A DNA stretch of 23,816 nucleotides, from NCBI GenBank assembly GCA_017612755.1, contig JAGAFH010000025.1, positions 1 through 23,816 on the forward strand, given 5' to 3'. Under the pieces are notes generated by a model. The model made no database searches, had not been told where the DNA came from, and saw only the letters and a list, made by a program, of their open reading frames with translations. This document shows, one piece after another, positions 1 to 10,047 of the stretch (position 1 is the stretch's first letter; each line of letters begins with the position of its first letter). The position numbers were made by a program, and so were the translations under genes. The stretch is from Clostridiales bacterium. GTDB taxonomy: Bacteria > Bacillota > Clostridia > Saccharofermentanales > Saccharofermentanaceae.

Positions 1-3000
1 AGACTTCCTTCGCAGCAAGACAGCCCTACGGCGAGTGGCTTGACCATATGCTGGTTCCTCTTAAGGATCTTAAGATCGAGAATAAGCGTCCCGTAAGAGT
101 AAGGGGAGAAGAATTAAGATCCCTTCAGAAGGCTTTCGGTTACAGCTACGGAAATATCAACAATTCCCTTATCCCCATGTGCCTTAACGGCAGTGAGCCT
201 ACGGCAGCCATGGGCGTGGATGTTCCCGTACCTCCTCTTTCCGAGATGGAGCCCCCTCTTTTCGATTACTTCAAGCAGAAGTTCGCTCAGGTAACAAATC
301 CTCCCATCGATTCCATAAGAGAAGAGATCATCACGGATACCAGCGTATATCTGGGTTCTGCCGGAAATATCCTGGTGGAGGATGAGGAAAACTGCCACGT
401 TCTTAAGATCAATAATCCTATCCTTACAAACCTTGATATGATGAAGATCCGCGACAGCAGGATCAAAGGTCTTGAGACAAGGGATATCTCCATGCTCTAC
501 GAGCGGGGTACAGGCCTTAAAGATGCTATCGAAAACCTTTACAGGCAGGCAGATAATGCCCACGAGGAAGGCGCAGCCATTCTGGTACTTACCGACAGGG
601 GAGTAGACAGGGATCATGTGGCTATTCCTTCACTTCTTGCAGTTGCAGCCCTCGAAACATATCTGGTAAGGACCAGGATGAATACGGCTATCTCCATCAT
701 CCTTGAGTCTGCCGAGCCCTGCGAAGTACATCACTTCGCTACACTTCTCGGTTTCGGTGCCAGTGCTGTAAACCCCTATCTTGCCCTTGATTCAATCCAC
801 GAGCTCATCAGCACGGGAAGGATCGACAAGGACTATACACAGGCATCCGATGCCTACATCTCAGCCATCGTCCACGGTATCGTTAAGATCTCCGCCAAGA
901 TGGGTATCTCCACCATCCAGTCCTACCAGGGTTCCAAGATCTTCGAGGCTCTCGGTATCGGAAAGGATCTTATGGATGAGTACTTCCCAGACACTACTTC
1001 AAGAGTAGGCGGTATCACCCTGGAAAATATCGAGAACAGGACCATCAGACTTCACGATCACGCCTTTGATCCCGAAGGACTGGCAGTACCCGATTCCCTC
1101 AGGGTAGCAGGCTGGCATAAAGAGAGATCCGGCAAGGAGGACCACCTTTATAATCCCGAGACTATCCATCTTCTCCAGCTGGCAACAAGAACAGGAAACT
1201 ACGATATATTCAAGCAGTTCTCCAGCGCCATCAACAGGGAAGACAGACATATCACCTTAAGGAGCACCCTTGAGTTTATCTACCCCGAAAACGGAGCCAT
1301 CGACATCGATGAGGTAGAGCCGGTAGAGAGCATCGTAAAGAGATTTAAGACAGGAGCCATGTCCTACGGTTCCATCTCCCAGGAAGCCCACGAGTGTATG
1401 GCCATCGCCATGAACAGGATCGGCGGCAAGAGCAACAGCGGTGAAGGCGGTGAGGATCTGGAGAGGATCCTTACAAAGGGCAGCGAAGAAGACAAGTGCT
1501 CAGCCATCAAGCAGGTCGCTTCAGGACGATTCGGAGTTACATCCAAGTACCTTACATCTGCTAAGGAGCTTCAGATAAAGATGGCCCAGGGAGCTAAGCC
1601 CGGTGAGGGCGGACACCTTCCCGGAAAGAAGGTATATCCCTGGATCGCAAAGACACGTCACTCCACACCCGGTGTGGCCCTTATCTCCCCACCTCCTCAT
1701 CACGATATCTACTCTATCGAGGATCTGGCCCAGCTTATCTACGACCTTAAGAATGCCAACAAGGATGCAAGGATCTCCGTTAAGCTGGTATCCGAGTCAG
1801 GTGTAGGAACTATCGCTGCAGGTGTTGCAAAGGCAGGTGCCGGCGTAGTACTCATCTCCGGTTATGACGGAGGTACAGGTGCTGCTCCCGCCAGCTCCAT
1901 CCACAATGCAGGACTTCCCTGGGAGCTGGGTGTTGCCGAGACACACCAGACCCTTATCCAGAATGACTTAAGATCCAAGGTTGTTATCGAGGCTGACGGT
2001 AAGCTCCTTACAGGCAGGGACGTAGTCATCGCAGCAATGCTGGGTGCCGAGGAATTCGGTTTTGCTACAGCGCCTCTTGTAGCCATGGGATGCGTAATGA
2101 TGAGAGTATGTAACCTGGATACATGTCCCGTTGGTGTAGCTACACAGAATCCGGAACTTAGAAAGAAGTTTACAGGTAAGCCTGAATATGTCATCAACTT
2201 CATGACCTTCATCGCACAGGAGATGAGAGAGATCATGGCCCGGCTGGGTATCAGGACTATCGAGGAACTGGTAGGAAGATCAGATCTTCTTAAGAGCAAG
2301 GTATTCCCTGAGGGAACCCACCCTGCAGGCATCGACATGAGCACAGTCCTTTATAATCCCTATGCTAACGATAAGAGCGTTAAGCAGCACTTCGTAAGCG
2401 AGGACAGGTTCGACTTCAGGCTTGGTGATACCATCGACGAGGAGGTCATCCTTCCTGCATTTAAGGATGCTATCGAGGCCGGAACTCCTGCTTCCATCGA
2501 CATCGAAGTTACGAACCTTAACAGGACACTGGGAACTCTTACCGGTGCAGAGATCACAAGAAAGTACTACAACACCCTTGATGATGATACATACACAGTC
2601 AACTGTAAGGGTTCCGGCGGACAGAGCTTCGGCGCATTTATCCCTAAGGGACTTACCATATCCCTCGAAGGCGATGCCAACGACTACTACGGCAAGGGTC
2701 TTTCCGGCGGTATCCTGAGCATTCAGGCTCCCGAACATTTCAAGCTCCTGGCTGACGAGAACATCATCATCGGTAACGTCGCTCTTTTCGGAGCTACATC
2801 AGGTAAGGCATTTATCAACGGTGTGGCCGGCGAGAGATTCTGCGTAAGAAATTCCGGTGCAACCGTTGTGGTCGAAGGTGTAGGCGATCACGGTTGTGAG
2901 TATATGACCGGAGGTATGGCAGTTATCCTGGGTAAGGTAGGCAAGAACTTTGCTGCAGGTATGAGCGGCGGTATCGCATATGTACTTGACGAGGAGAACG

Positions 3001-3284
3001 ACCTTTACACAAAGCTCAACAAGTCCCTGGTAGGTTTCTCCAGGATCAAAGAGGAAGAGGACAGGCAGCAGCTTAAGTCCCTTATCGAAGAGCATGTAAG
3101 AAGGACAGGATCCCATTTAGGTGAGATCATCCTGAAGGATTTCGATAAGTATGTAACAAGATTTAAGAAAGTAGTACCTCATGACTACCAGGCCATGATG
3201 GATACTATCGCCAAATATGAAAAGAGCGGTATGAACGAGGAAGATGCAAGAGTTGCAGCTTTCCATGAAAGGACTAACGGGTGA
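1..3284 (+). CDS. gltB: Glutamate synthase (GOGAT) large subunit, 5' end outside window
   Basis: The large subunit of glutamate synthase uses ammonia from glutamine to turn 2-oxoglutarate into glutamate, in the cytoplasm. The frame is open from base 3 with no start, so the gene begins upstream. About 1,090 residues are visible against roughly 1,500 in the family; the missing part should hold the N-terminal class II glutaminase domain. Visible in order are the central domain, the FMN synthase domain (motifs GGKSNSGEGGED and GYDGGTGAAPAS), the iron-sulfur cysteines in the pattern C-x5-C-x4-C near 2092-2127 (ending NLDTCPVGVATQ), and the C-terminal GXGXG helix repeats (for example GKGLSGGI and GGMAVILGKVG). 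The stop lies just before the gltD start, so the two subunits are translationally linked. The Met at 48 is internal and is not the start. Confidence 0.96.
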   Translation, partial: TSFAARQPYGEWLDHMLVPLKDLKIENKRPVRVRGEELRSLQKAFGYSYGNINNSLIPMCLNGSEPTAAMGVDVPVPPLSEMEPPLFDYFKQKFAQVTNPPIDSIREEIITDTSVYLGSAGNILVEDEENCHVLKINNPILTNLDMMKIRDSRIKGLETRDISMLYERGTGLKDAIENLYRQADNAHEEGAAILVLTDRGVDRDHVAIPSLLAVAALETYLVRTRMNTAISIILESAEPCEVHHFATLLGFGASAVNPYLALDSIHELISTGRIDKDYTQASDAYISAIVHGIVKISAKMGISTIQSYQGSKIFEALGIGKDLMDEYFPDTTSRVGGITLENIENRTIRLHDHAFDPEGLAVPDSLRVAGWHKERSGKEDHLYNPETIHLLQLATRTGNYDIFKQFSSAINREDRHITLRSTLEFIYPENGAIDIDEVEPVESIVKRFKTGAMSYGSISQEAHECMAIAMNRIGGKSNSGEGGEDLERILTKGSEEDKCSAIKQVASGRFGVTSKYLTSAKELQIKMAQGAKPGEGGHLPGKKVYPWIAKTRHSTPGVALISPPPHHDIYSIEDLAQLIYDLKNANKDARISVKLVSESGVGTIAAGVAKAGAGVVLISGYDGGTGAAPASSIHNAGLPWELGVAETHQTLIQNDLRSKVVIEADGKLLTGRDVVIAAMLGAEEFGFATAPLVAMGCVMMRVCNLDTCPVGVATQNPELRKKFTGKPEYVINFMTFIAQEMREIMARLGIRTIEELVGRSDLLKSKVFPEGTHPAGIDMSTVLYNPYANDKSVKQHFVSEDRFDFRLGDTIDEEVILPAFKDAIEAGTPASIDIEVTNLNRTLGTLTGAEITRKYYNTLDDDTYTVNCKGSGGQSFGAFIPKGLTISLEGDANDYYGKGLSGGILSIQAPEHFKLLADENIIIGNVALFGATSGKAFINGVAGERFCVRNSGATVVVEGVGDHGCEYMTGGMAVILGKVGKNFAAGMSGGIAYVLDEENDLYTKLNKSLVGFSRIKEEEDRQQLKSLIEEHVRRTGSHLGEIILKDFDKYVTRFKKVVPHDYQAMMDTIAKYEKSGMNEEDARVAAFHERTNG

Positions 3285-3289
3285 TCATT

Positions 3290-4774
3290 ATGGGAAAAGC
3301 AACAGGATTTATGGACTATGAAAGGTGCGATAATCCGGCAACGGATCCCCTGGAGAGGATAAAGACATTCAGCGAGTTTCACGCACCTTTGGATGAAGAA
3401 GCAAGAAGGACACAGGCTTCAAGATGTATGGACTGCGGCGTTCCTTTCTGCCAGTACGGAAAGGTGATCTGCGGAACGGTATCGGGATGTCCCCTGAACA
3501 ACCTGTGCCCCGACTGGAACGACCTTCTTTACAAGGGCTTCTGGGATGAGGCAGCAGGAAGACTCATGCAGACCAACCCCTTCCCGGAGTTTACATCCAG
3601 GGTATGTCCCGCCCTTTGCGAAAAGGCATGTACCTGCGGACTTAACGGCGATCCGGTAACAGTCAAGGAAAACGAGTATGCCATCATCGAAAAGGCATAC
3701 GAGTCAGGCTATATGAAGCCCATGATCCCCAAGACAAGATCCGGAAAGAAGATCGCGGTGGTAGGATCAGGCCCGGCAGGACTTTCCACGGCCCACTGGC
3801 TCAACAGAAGAGGACATAATGTCACAGTATATGAGAGAGCTGACAGGGCCGGCGGACTCCTGATGTACGGTATCCCCAACATGAAGCTGGAGAAGAGGTT
3901 CATCGAAAGAAGGATCGACCTTATGAAGGCTGAAGGCGTGGAATTCGTCTTCAATACAAATATCGGTGTGGATATTACGGCAGAAGAGCTGAAGAACAGC
4001 TACGATGCAGTAGTCCTGGCCTGCGGATCCAGAAATCCCAGGGACATAAATGCCCCCGGAAGAGAGGGTGACGGAATTTATTTTGCAGTTGATTTCCTAA
4101 CTGCCACAACTAAGAGTATACTTAAGTCGAACATGACGGACGGGGACTATATCAGTGCCAAGTATAAGAACGTTGTGATCATCGGCGGCGGCGATACCGG
4201 CAACGATTGTGTCGGTACTTCACTGAGACACGGATGCAAGTCCGTAACGCAGCTGGAGATGATGCCTCCGATGCCCAAAGAGCGCGCTGAGAACAATCCC
4301 TGGCCTCAGTGGCCCAAGGTCCTTAAGACCGATTACGGCCAGGAGGAAGCCATCGCAGTCTTCGGACATGATCCGAGGATCTACGAGACCACGGTCAAGA
4401 GCTTCGTCAGAGATGATGACGGTAAACTTACCGGAGTCGAGACGGTCAAGATCGACTGGCAGAAGGGCGAAGACGGAAGGATGAAGATGAACCTTATCGA
4501 AGGTTCAGAGAAAGTCATTCCCGCCGAACTCGTTCTTATCGCAGCCGGTTTCCTCGGTCCCGAGAAATATATCTCCGAGTCCTTCGGTGTCGAGACGGAC
4601 AACCGCTCCAACATCAAGACAGAGAACGGATCTCATCAGACATCTGATGAGAAGGTCTTTGCTGCGGGAGATGTAAGAAGGGGACAGTCACTGGTAGTAT
4701 GGGGTCTTAGAGAAGGAAGGGACTGCGCTGAAGAAGTGGACAGGTTCCTGATGGGCTATACTAATATGTTGTGA
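3290..4774 (+). CDS. gltD: Glutamate synthase small subunit
   Basis: The small subunit takes electrons from NAD(P)H through FAD and iron-sulfur clusters and passes them to GltB. At the N-terminus are the cluster cysteines (CMDCGVPFCQYG, GCPLNNLCPDWN, then RVCPALCEKACTCGL). Next comes the FAD-binding motif VVGSGPAGLS, then the NAD(P)H-binding motif VVIIGGGDTGND, and a C-terminal FAD-contact motif FAAGDVRRGQSLVVWG. The length of 494 residues is normal. I chose ATG 3290 because it gives the usual MGKATGF start and has GGGTGA five bases upstream. A GTG at 3281 would add only three residues. The gene follows gltB directly and precedes carA by 7 bases, consistent with one operon. Confidence 0.95.
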   Translation: MGKATGFMDYERCDNPATDPLERIKTFSEFHAPLDEEARRTQASRCMDCGVPFCQYGKVICGTVSGCPLNNLCPDWNDLLYKGFWDEAAGRLMQTNPFPEFTSRVCPALCEKACTCGLNGDPVTVKENEYAIIEKAYESGYMKPMIPKTRSGKKIAVVGSGPAGLSTAHWLNRRGHNVTVYERADRAGGLLMYGIPNMKLEKRFIERRIDLMKAEGVEFVFNTNIGVDITAEELKNSYDAVVLACGSRNPRDINAPGREGDGIYFAVDFLTATTKSILKSNMTDGDYISAKYKNVVIIGGGDTGNDCVGTSLRHGCKSVTQLEMMPPMPKERAENNPWPQWPKVLKTDYGQEEAIAVFGHDPRIYETTVKSFVRDDDGKLTGVETVKIDWQKGEDGRMKMNLIEGSEKVIPAELVLIAAGFLGPEKYISESFGVETDNRSNIKTENGSHQTSDEKVFAAGDVRRGQSLVVWGLREGRDCAEEVDRFLMGYTNML

Positions 4775-4781
4775 GGTTAGC

Positions 4782-5867
4782 ATGAAGCGGTATCTGGTAT
4801 TGGAAAACGGACAGGTCTTTGAAGGTGAAGATCTGGGAGCTGAAGGCGAGGTAGTTGCCGAGATAGTATTTACCACGGCGATGACGGGATATCTCGAGAC
4901 CCTGACTGACAAGAGCTATAAGGGACAGGCGGTCGTCCAGACATTTCCCCTTATAGGAAACTACGGTATCATCACACCCGACCGGGAAGGTGAGATCCCC
5001 AATGTTTCAGGTTATATCGTAAGGGAAGCCTGCGGTGCTCCGTCAAATTTCAGATGTGAGATGACTCTTGATGAGTATCTTAAGAAGAATAACATAGTGG
5101 GACTTAAGGGCATCGATACGAGAGCCCTTACAAGAGTCCTCCGTGAGAAAGGCGTCATGAACGGTAAGATCACTTCAAAGATCCCCGAAGACATGGACGC
5201 CTGTCTTAAAGAGATAAAAGAATATAAGATCAAGGATCCAGTCGAAGAAGTTACGGTCCCCGCTGCAGAAGAGCGCACAGGTGATGAGGTCATATACAAT
5301 GTGGCCATGATCGACTGCGGCATCAAGGAAAACATCGTCCGCTGTCTTACACAGAGAGGCTGCAAGGTTACACTGATGCCCGCTTCCTGCTCAGCAGAAG
5401 AGATCCTGGCCCTTAAGCCTGACGGTCTTTTCATAAGTAACGGCCCCGGAGATCCGGAGGATAACGTTAAGACTATAGAGACTTTAAAGGAGCTTCAGAA
5501 GAGCGATATCCCCACCATGGGAATCTGTCTCGGTCATCAGCTCCTGGCGCTGGCCCACGGTTTTAAGACGACTAAGCTCAAGTATGGCCACAGAGGCGCA
5601 AACCATCCCGTTAAGGATCTTACTACGGGACATGTTTACATCTCCTCCCAGAACCACGGTTATGCAGTAGTTGCGGATTCCATCGATACGGATATCGCAG
5701 AGGAATATTTCGTTAATGTAAATGACGGCACCAATGAAGGCATCCTTTACAAGGATAAGGCGGTATTCTCCGTCCAGTTCCACCCGGAAGCCTGCGGCGG
5801 ACCTAAGGACACTGAGTTCCTTTTCGAGAACTTCATAAAGATGATGGATGAGAGGAGGGATCAGTAA
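4782..5867 (+). CDS. carA: Carbamoyl-phosphate synthase small (glutaminase) subunit
   Basis: CarA hydrolyses glutamine and channels ammonia to CarB for carbamoyl phosphate, which feeds pyrimidine and arginine synthesis. The 361 residues show the N-terminal CarA domain (LENGQVFEG, TAMTGYLETLTD) and a C-terminal class I amidotransferase. The nucleophile is Cys249 in GICLGHQ, and the His334/Glu336 pair lies in FHPEACGG. The ribosome binding site is GAGG, five bases before the ATG. The stop TAA overlaps the next ATG by one base (TAATG at 5865-5869), which suggests translational coupling to carB. Linking carA to GOGAT in one run puts glutamine-consuming steps under shared transcription. All catalytic residues I can check are present. 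Confidence 0.97.
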   Translation: MKRYLVLENGQVFEGEDLGAEGEVVAEIVFTTAMTGYLETLTDKSYKGQAVVQTFPLIGNYGIITPDREGEIPNVSGYIVREACGAPSNFRCEMTLDEYLKKNNIVGLKGIDTRALTRVLREKGVMNGKITSKIPEDMDACLKEIKEYKIKDPVEEVTVPAAEERTGDEVIYNVAMIDCGIKENIVRCLTQRGCKVTLMPASCSAEEILALKPDGLFISNGPGDPEDNVKTIETLKELQKSDIPTMGICLGHQLLALAHGFKTTKLKYGHRGANHPVKDLTTGHVYISSQNHGYAVVADSIDTDIAEEYFVNVNDGTNEGILYKDKAVFSVQFHPEACGGPKDTEFLFENFIKMMDERRDQ

Positions 5868-8800
5868 TGCCGCTTGATAAGAGTATAAGAAAAGTCCTTG
5901 TTATCGGTTCCGGTCCTATCGTAATAGGACAGGCGGCCGAGTTTGACTACGCAGGAACACAGGCCTGCAGAGCCCTTCGTGAGGACGGGATCGAGATAGT
6001 CCTCATCAACTCCAACCCCGCTACCATCATGACCGATAAGACCATGGCGGATAAGATCTATATCGAACCCCTGACCCTTACCACGGTCAAGAGGATCATC
6101 GAGACAGAAAGACCTGATGCCATCCTTTCGGGACTCGGAGGACAGACAGCCCTTACCCTCTGTATGGAGCTGGCAAAGGACGGCTTCCTTAAGAGAAACG
6201 GCGTGCGCCTTCTGGGATCATCGCCCGAATGCATCGACAAGGCAGAGGACCGTCAGATGTTCAAGGATACCATGGAGTCCATAGGACAGCCCTGTATCCC
6301 TTCAAAAGTAGTAAATGATGTGGATTCCGCTCTGGAATTTGCAAAAGAGATCGGTTACCCCGTCATCGTAAGACCTGCTTTCACATTGGGCGGTTCAGGC
6401 GGCGGTATCGCAGGAAATGAGGAAGAGCTCCACGAGATCGCAAGAACGGGACTCAGTATGTCTCCCATCACCCAGGTACTCATCGAAAAGTGTATCTCCG
6501 GATGGAAGGAGATCGAGTTCGAGGTCATCCGTGACAAGGCAGGAAACGTCATCACCGTCTGCTCCATGGAGAACCTGGATCCCGTAGGCGTCCATACAGG
6601 TGACAGTATCGTTATCGCACCTGCAGTGACACTGTCCGACAAGGAATACCAGATGCTCAGATCCGCATCCCTTAAGATCATCGAGGCACTGGGAGTAGAA
6701 GGAGGATGTAACTGTCAGTTCGCCCTTCATCCCACATCCTTTGAATATGCAGTTATCGAGGTCAACCCCCGAGTATCCAGATCCTCGGCCCTGGCTTCAA
6801 AAGCAACAGGTTATCCTATCGCAAAAGTCGCCACCAAGATCGCCCTGGGATACCGTCTGGATGAGATCAGGAATGCGGTTACCGGAAATACATACGCAGC
6901 TTTCGAGCCTGCCCTCGACTATGTAGCCGTCAAGTTCCCCAAGTGGCCCTTCGACAAGTTCGTCTATGCCAAGAGGGATCTGGGTACCCAGATGAAGGCA
7001 ACGGGTGAGGTAATGGCTATCTCCGATTCCTTCGAGAGCGCCCTTATGAAGGCAGTAAGAGGAGCAGAGATATCTGTAGATACATTAAGACTTCCCAAGC
7101 TGGCATCAGCTTCTGACGAAGAGATCAAAGAAGGCATCGGCAGGACTACTGACGAGAGGATCTTCTATGTGGCAGAAGGCCTTTACAGAGGCTTCTCCCA
7201 GGATGAGATCCATGAGACTACTATGATCGACCACTGGTTCTTAAGTAAGATCAAAGCCCTTATGGATTATGAGAAGACCATCGCAGAGAGACTGGATGAG
7301 GATCTCTATGTTAAGGGTAAGAAGTTCGGATACCTTGACCGGACCATCGCCAAGATCTCAGGTAAGTCCACAGAAGAATACAAAGATTCCATCGGTGTTA
7401 CATACAAGATGGTCGATACGTGTGCCGGTGAGTTCGAGGCTGTTACACCTTACTTCTATGCCACATATAATTCCGCAAATGCAGGTGGCGAGAATGAAGC
7501 TTCACTTCCTGAGGACGAAGACAGGAAGACGGTCATCGTTATCGGTTCAGGTCCCATCAGGATCGGACAGGGTATCGAGTTCGACTATGCAGCCGTCCAC
7601 TGCGTACACGCCCTCAGGGCCCTCGGCTACAGGGTAGTCATAATCAACAATAACCCGGAGACAGTATCCACTGATTTCGATACGGGTGACAGACTTTACT
7701 TTGAACCTCTGACACCTGAAGATGTCCTCAATATCATCGACCTTGAGAAGCCTGTGGGAGTAGTCGTAGCCTTCGGCGGACAGACTGCCATCAAGCTTAC
7801 AAAGACCCTGGCACAGAACAATATAAATATCATCGGTACATCTGCGGATTCCATCGATATGGCAGAGGACAGAGAGAGGTTCGACGAGCTTCTGGAAAGA
7901 CTTGATATAGCAAGACCTAAAGGATTCTCAGTCCTCACAAAGGAAGAGGCTTTTGAAGCAGCCCACGCTCTTGAGTATCCTATCCTGCTCCGTCCTTCCT
8001 ACGTTCTCGGCGGTCAGAATATGACTATCGCCTTCCACGATGAAGACGTTAATGAGTATATGGATATCATCCTGGCCCAGGGTATCGAGAATCCTGTCCT
8101 TATCGACAAATATATTCAGGGACGTGAGATCGAGGTGGATGCCATTTACGACGGTCACGATGTTCTTATCCCGGGCATCATGGAGCATATCGAGAGAGCA
8201 GGTATCCACTCAGGTGACTCCATCGCCATCTATCCTGCAAAGCATATCTACGACAAGATGGCCAAGAGACTTGTAGATACTACAAAGGCCCTCTGCGAAG
8301 GCCTGAGCTCCATCGGTATCGTCAATATCCAGTACATCGTTAAAGATGACAAGATCTATGTTATCGAGGTCAATCCCAGGGCTTCCAGAACAGTTCCCTA
8401 CATGAGCAAGGTTACGGGAGTCATGATGGTAGACTGTGCCATCAGGGTATCTCTCGGAGAGAAGCTGGCAGATATGGACTACGGAACAGGCTTCTACAGA
8501 AAGTCACCTTATACTTGTGTAAAGGTTCCCGTATTCTCTTTCGAGAAGCTGACAGACGTAGATACACAGCTGGGACCTGAGATGAAGTCCACCGGTGAGG
8601 TCTTAGGCGTAGGCCGTAACCTTTCCGAGGCTCTCTACAAGGGTCTCGTAGCAGCAGGATACAAGATGTATAAGCACGGCGGTGTCCTTATAACAGTAAG
8701 AGACAGCGACAAGTCCGAGATCGTAGAGATCGCCAAGAAGTTCGCGGCTCTCGGATTTGAGCTTTATGCCACAAAAGGCAATGCCCTGATGCTCAGAAAC

Positions 8801-9922
8801 TCCGGACTTGAAGTGACCGAGGTAGCCAAGATCCATGAGTCTGATACGAATAACACTATCTCTCTTCTTGAGAGCGGAAAGGTCAATTACATCATCTCCA
8901 CTTCCGCCAAGGGAAGACTTCCCGCCAGAGACTCTGTCAAGCTCAGAAGAAGAGCAGTCATGCTGGGCATTCCCTGCCTTACGGCTATCGATACGGCAGA
9001 TGCCCTTGCAGAAAGTCTCATGAGCAGATACAGCGAGATCAATACAGAGCTCGTTGATATAAACAACATGAGAGAGAAAAAGAAGAAGATCAACTTCACC
9101 AAGATGCAGGGATGCGGAAATGATTATATCTACATCGACTGCCTTGAGAAGATGGTGGCTTCTCCCGAATCCCTTTCAGTCTATATGTCTGACAGACACT
9201 TCGGTGTCGGAGGTGACGGCATCGTCCTCATCGCTCCCTCAAGGGTTGCCGACTGCCGCATGATCATGTTCAACCTGGATGGATCGGAAGGCAATATGTG
9301 CGGTAATGCTATCAGATGCGTGGGCAAGTATATGTACGATGTTGCCGGCCATAAGAGAAAGCATATGACTGTTGAGACAAAGAGCGGCATCAAGAAGCTG
9401 GAGCTTATGACTCTTGGTGACGAGGTAGTCAGAGTTAAGGTAGATATGGGTAAGGCTGAGCTCTCACCTGAGAAGATCCCTGTTGCCCTTGAAGGCGACG
9501 TGATCATTGACCGTCCCGTCAAGATCGCAGGCGGAGACTATAACATCACCTGCGTATCCATGGGTAATCCCCATGCAGTGGTCTTCACCGACATGGTGGA
9601 TGTGCTGGATCTTGAGAAGCTGGGTCCCCTGTTTGAGACAGATCCTATCTTCCCTGAAAGGGTCAATACGGAATTCATCAAGGTCATCGACAAGAATACC
9701 CTTAAGATGCGTGTCTGGGAGAGAGGTTCCGGTGAGACCCTGGCCTGCGGAACCGGAGCCTGCGCAGCAGTTGTTGCAGCCTGCCTGAACGGATACTGCA
9801 ATAAGGGTGAAGATGTCCGCGTTATCTTAAGAGGCGGCGAACTGGTCATCAGATATACTGACGAAGCCGTCTACATGACAGGAAACTGCGAGAAGGTCTT
9901 CGACGGCTCCATCGAGATCTGA
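5867..9922 (+). CDS. carB-dapF: Fused carbamoyl-phosphate synthase large subunit and diaminopimelate epimerase
   Basis: One uninterrupted frame of 1,351 residues. Residues 1 to about 1065 are a full CarB: two repeated ATP-grasp halves (each opening with a VIGSGPI motif, near residues 12 and 560) and a C-terminal MGS-like domain (about 930-1060). After a short charged linker (MREKKKK, residues 1068-1074) comes a complete DapF of about 277 residues, which turns LL-DAP into meso-DAP. Both DapF catalytic cysteines are present, Cys1145 in NMCGN and Cys1294 in LACGTG. The ribosome binding site AGGAGG lies 6 bases before ATG 5867. Met1068 (9068) could restart translation of DapF alone, but no good ribosome binding site precedes it. 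The linker has an A-rich run (9073-9087), where an assembly indel would be easiest. CarB and DapF identities are certain; natural fusion is likely. Confidence 0.93.
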   Translation: MPLDKSIRKVLVIGSGPIVIGQAAEFDYAGTQACRALREDGIEIVLINSNPATIMTDKTMADKIYIEPLTLTTVKRIIETERPDAILSGLGGQTALTLCMELAKDGFLKRNGVRLLGSSPECIDKAEDRQMFKDTMESIGQPCIPSKVVNDVDSALEFAKEIGYPVIVRPAFTLGGSGGGIAGNEEELHEIARTGLSMSPITQVLIEKCISGWKEIEFEVIRDKAGNVITVCSMENLDPVGVHTGDSIVIAPAVTLSDKEYQMLRSASLKIIEALGVEGGCNCQFALHPTSFEYAVIEVNPRVSRSSALASKATGYPIAKVATKIALGYRLDEIRNAVTGNTYAAFEPALDYVAVKFPKWPFDKFVYAKRDLGTQMKATGEVMAISDSFESALMKAVRGAEISVDTLRLPKLASASDEEIKEGIGRTTDERIFYVAEGLYRGFSQDEIHETTMIDHWFLSKIKALMDYEKTIAERLDEDLYVKGKKFGYLDRTIAKISGKSTEEYKDSIGVTYKMVDTCAGEFEAVTPYFYATYNSANAGGENEASLPEDEDRKTVIVIGSGPIRIGQGIEFDYAAVHCVHALRALGYRVVIINNNPETVSTDFDTGDRLYFEPLTPEDVLNIIDLEKPVGVVVAFGGQTAIKLTKTLAQNNINIIGTSADSIDMAEDRERFDELLERLDIARPKGFSVLTKEEAFEAAHALEYPILLRPSYVLGGQNMTIAFHDEDVNEYMDIILAQGIENPVLIDKYIQGREIEVDAIYDGHDVLIPGIMEHIERAGIHSGDSIAIYPAKHIYDKMAKRLVDTTKALCEGLSSIGIVNIQYIVKDDKIYVIEVNPRASRTVPYMSKVTGVMMVDCAIRVSLGEKLADMDYGTGFYRKSPYTCVKVPVFSFEKLTDVDTQLGPEMKSTGEVLGVGRNLSEALYKGLVAAGYKMYKHGGVLITVRDSDKSEIVEIAKKFAALGFELYATKGNALMLRNSGLEVTEVAKIHESDTNNTISLLESGKVNYIISTSAKGRLPARDSVKLRRRAVMLGIPCLTAIDTADALAESLMSRYSEINTELVDINNMREKKKKINFTKMQGCGNDYIYIDCLEKMVASPESLSVYMSDRHFGVGGDGIVLIAPSRVADCRMIMFNLDGSEGNMCGNAIRCVGKYMYDVAGHKRKHMTVETKSGIKKLELMTLGDEVVRVKVDMGKAELSPEKIPVALEGDVIIDRPVKIAGGDYNITCVSMGNPHAVVFTDMVDVLDLEKLGPLFETDPIFPERVNTEFIKVIDKNTLKMRVWERGSGETLACGTGACAAVVAACLNGYCNKGEDVRVILRGGELVIRYTDEAVYMTGNCEKVFDGSIEI

Positions 9923-9923
9923 A

Positions 9924-10023
9924 TCCGCACATTTTCCGCAAAAAAAGACATTTTGTGTTGCAGTTTGTGTGAAAACGCACATTTGTCAAATAAAAGAGGC
10001 CCTTTGTGTGACAAATGTGCGGA
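9924..10023. repeat. Inverted repeat cluster between carB-dapF and pyrG
   Basis: A perfect 13-base inverted repeat, CGCACATTTGTCA at 9976-9988 and its complement at 10009-10021, encloses 20 bases. A third partial copy of the arm (TCCGCACATT, 9924-9933) lies just after the carB-dapF stop and complements 10014-10023. TTTGTGTGA also occurs twice directly (9964-9972 and 10004-10012). The block could fold as a long hairpin and act in 3' end formation for the plus-strand operon, but it lacks a T-run on the plus strand. It might also be a member of a dispersed palindromic repeat family. Function unknown. Confidence 0.6.
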
Positions 10024-10047
10024 AATGAAAAAACAAAGTATGTAAAT

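Noticed and set aside
3281..3289. GTG start for gltD at 3281
   Set aside because: ATG 3290 gives the usual MGKATGF start and has better spacing to GGGTGA.
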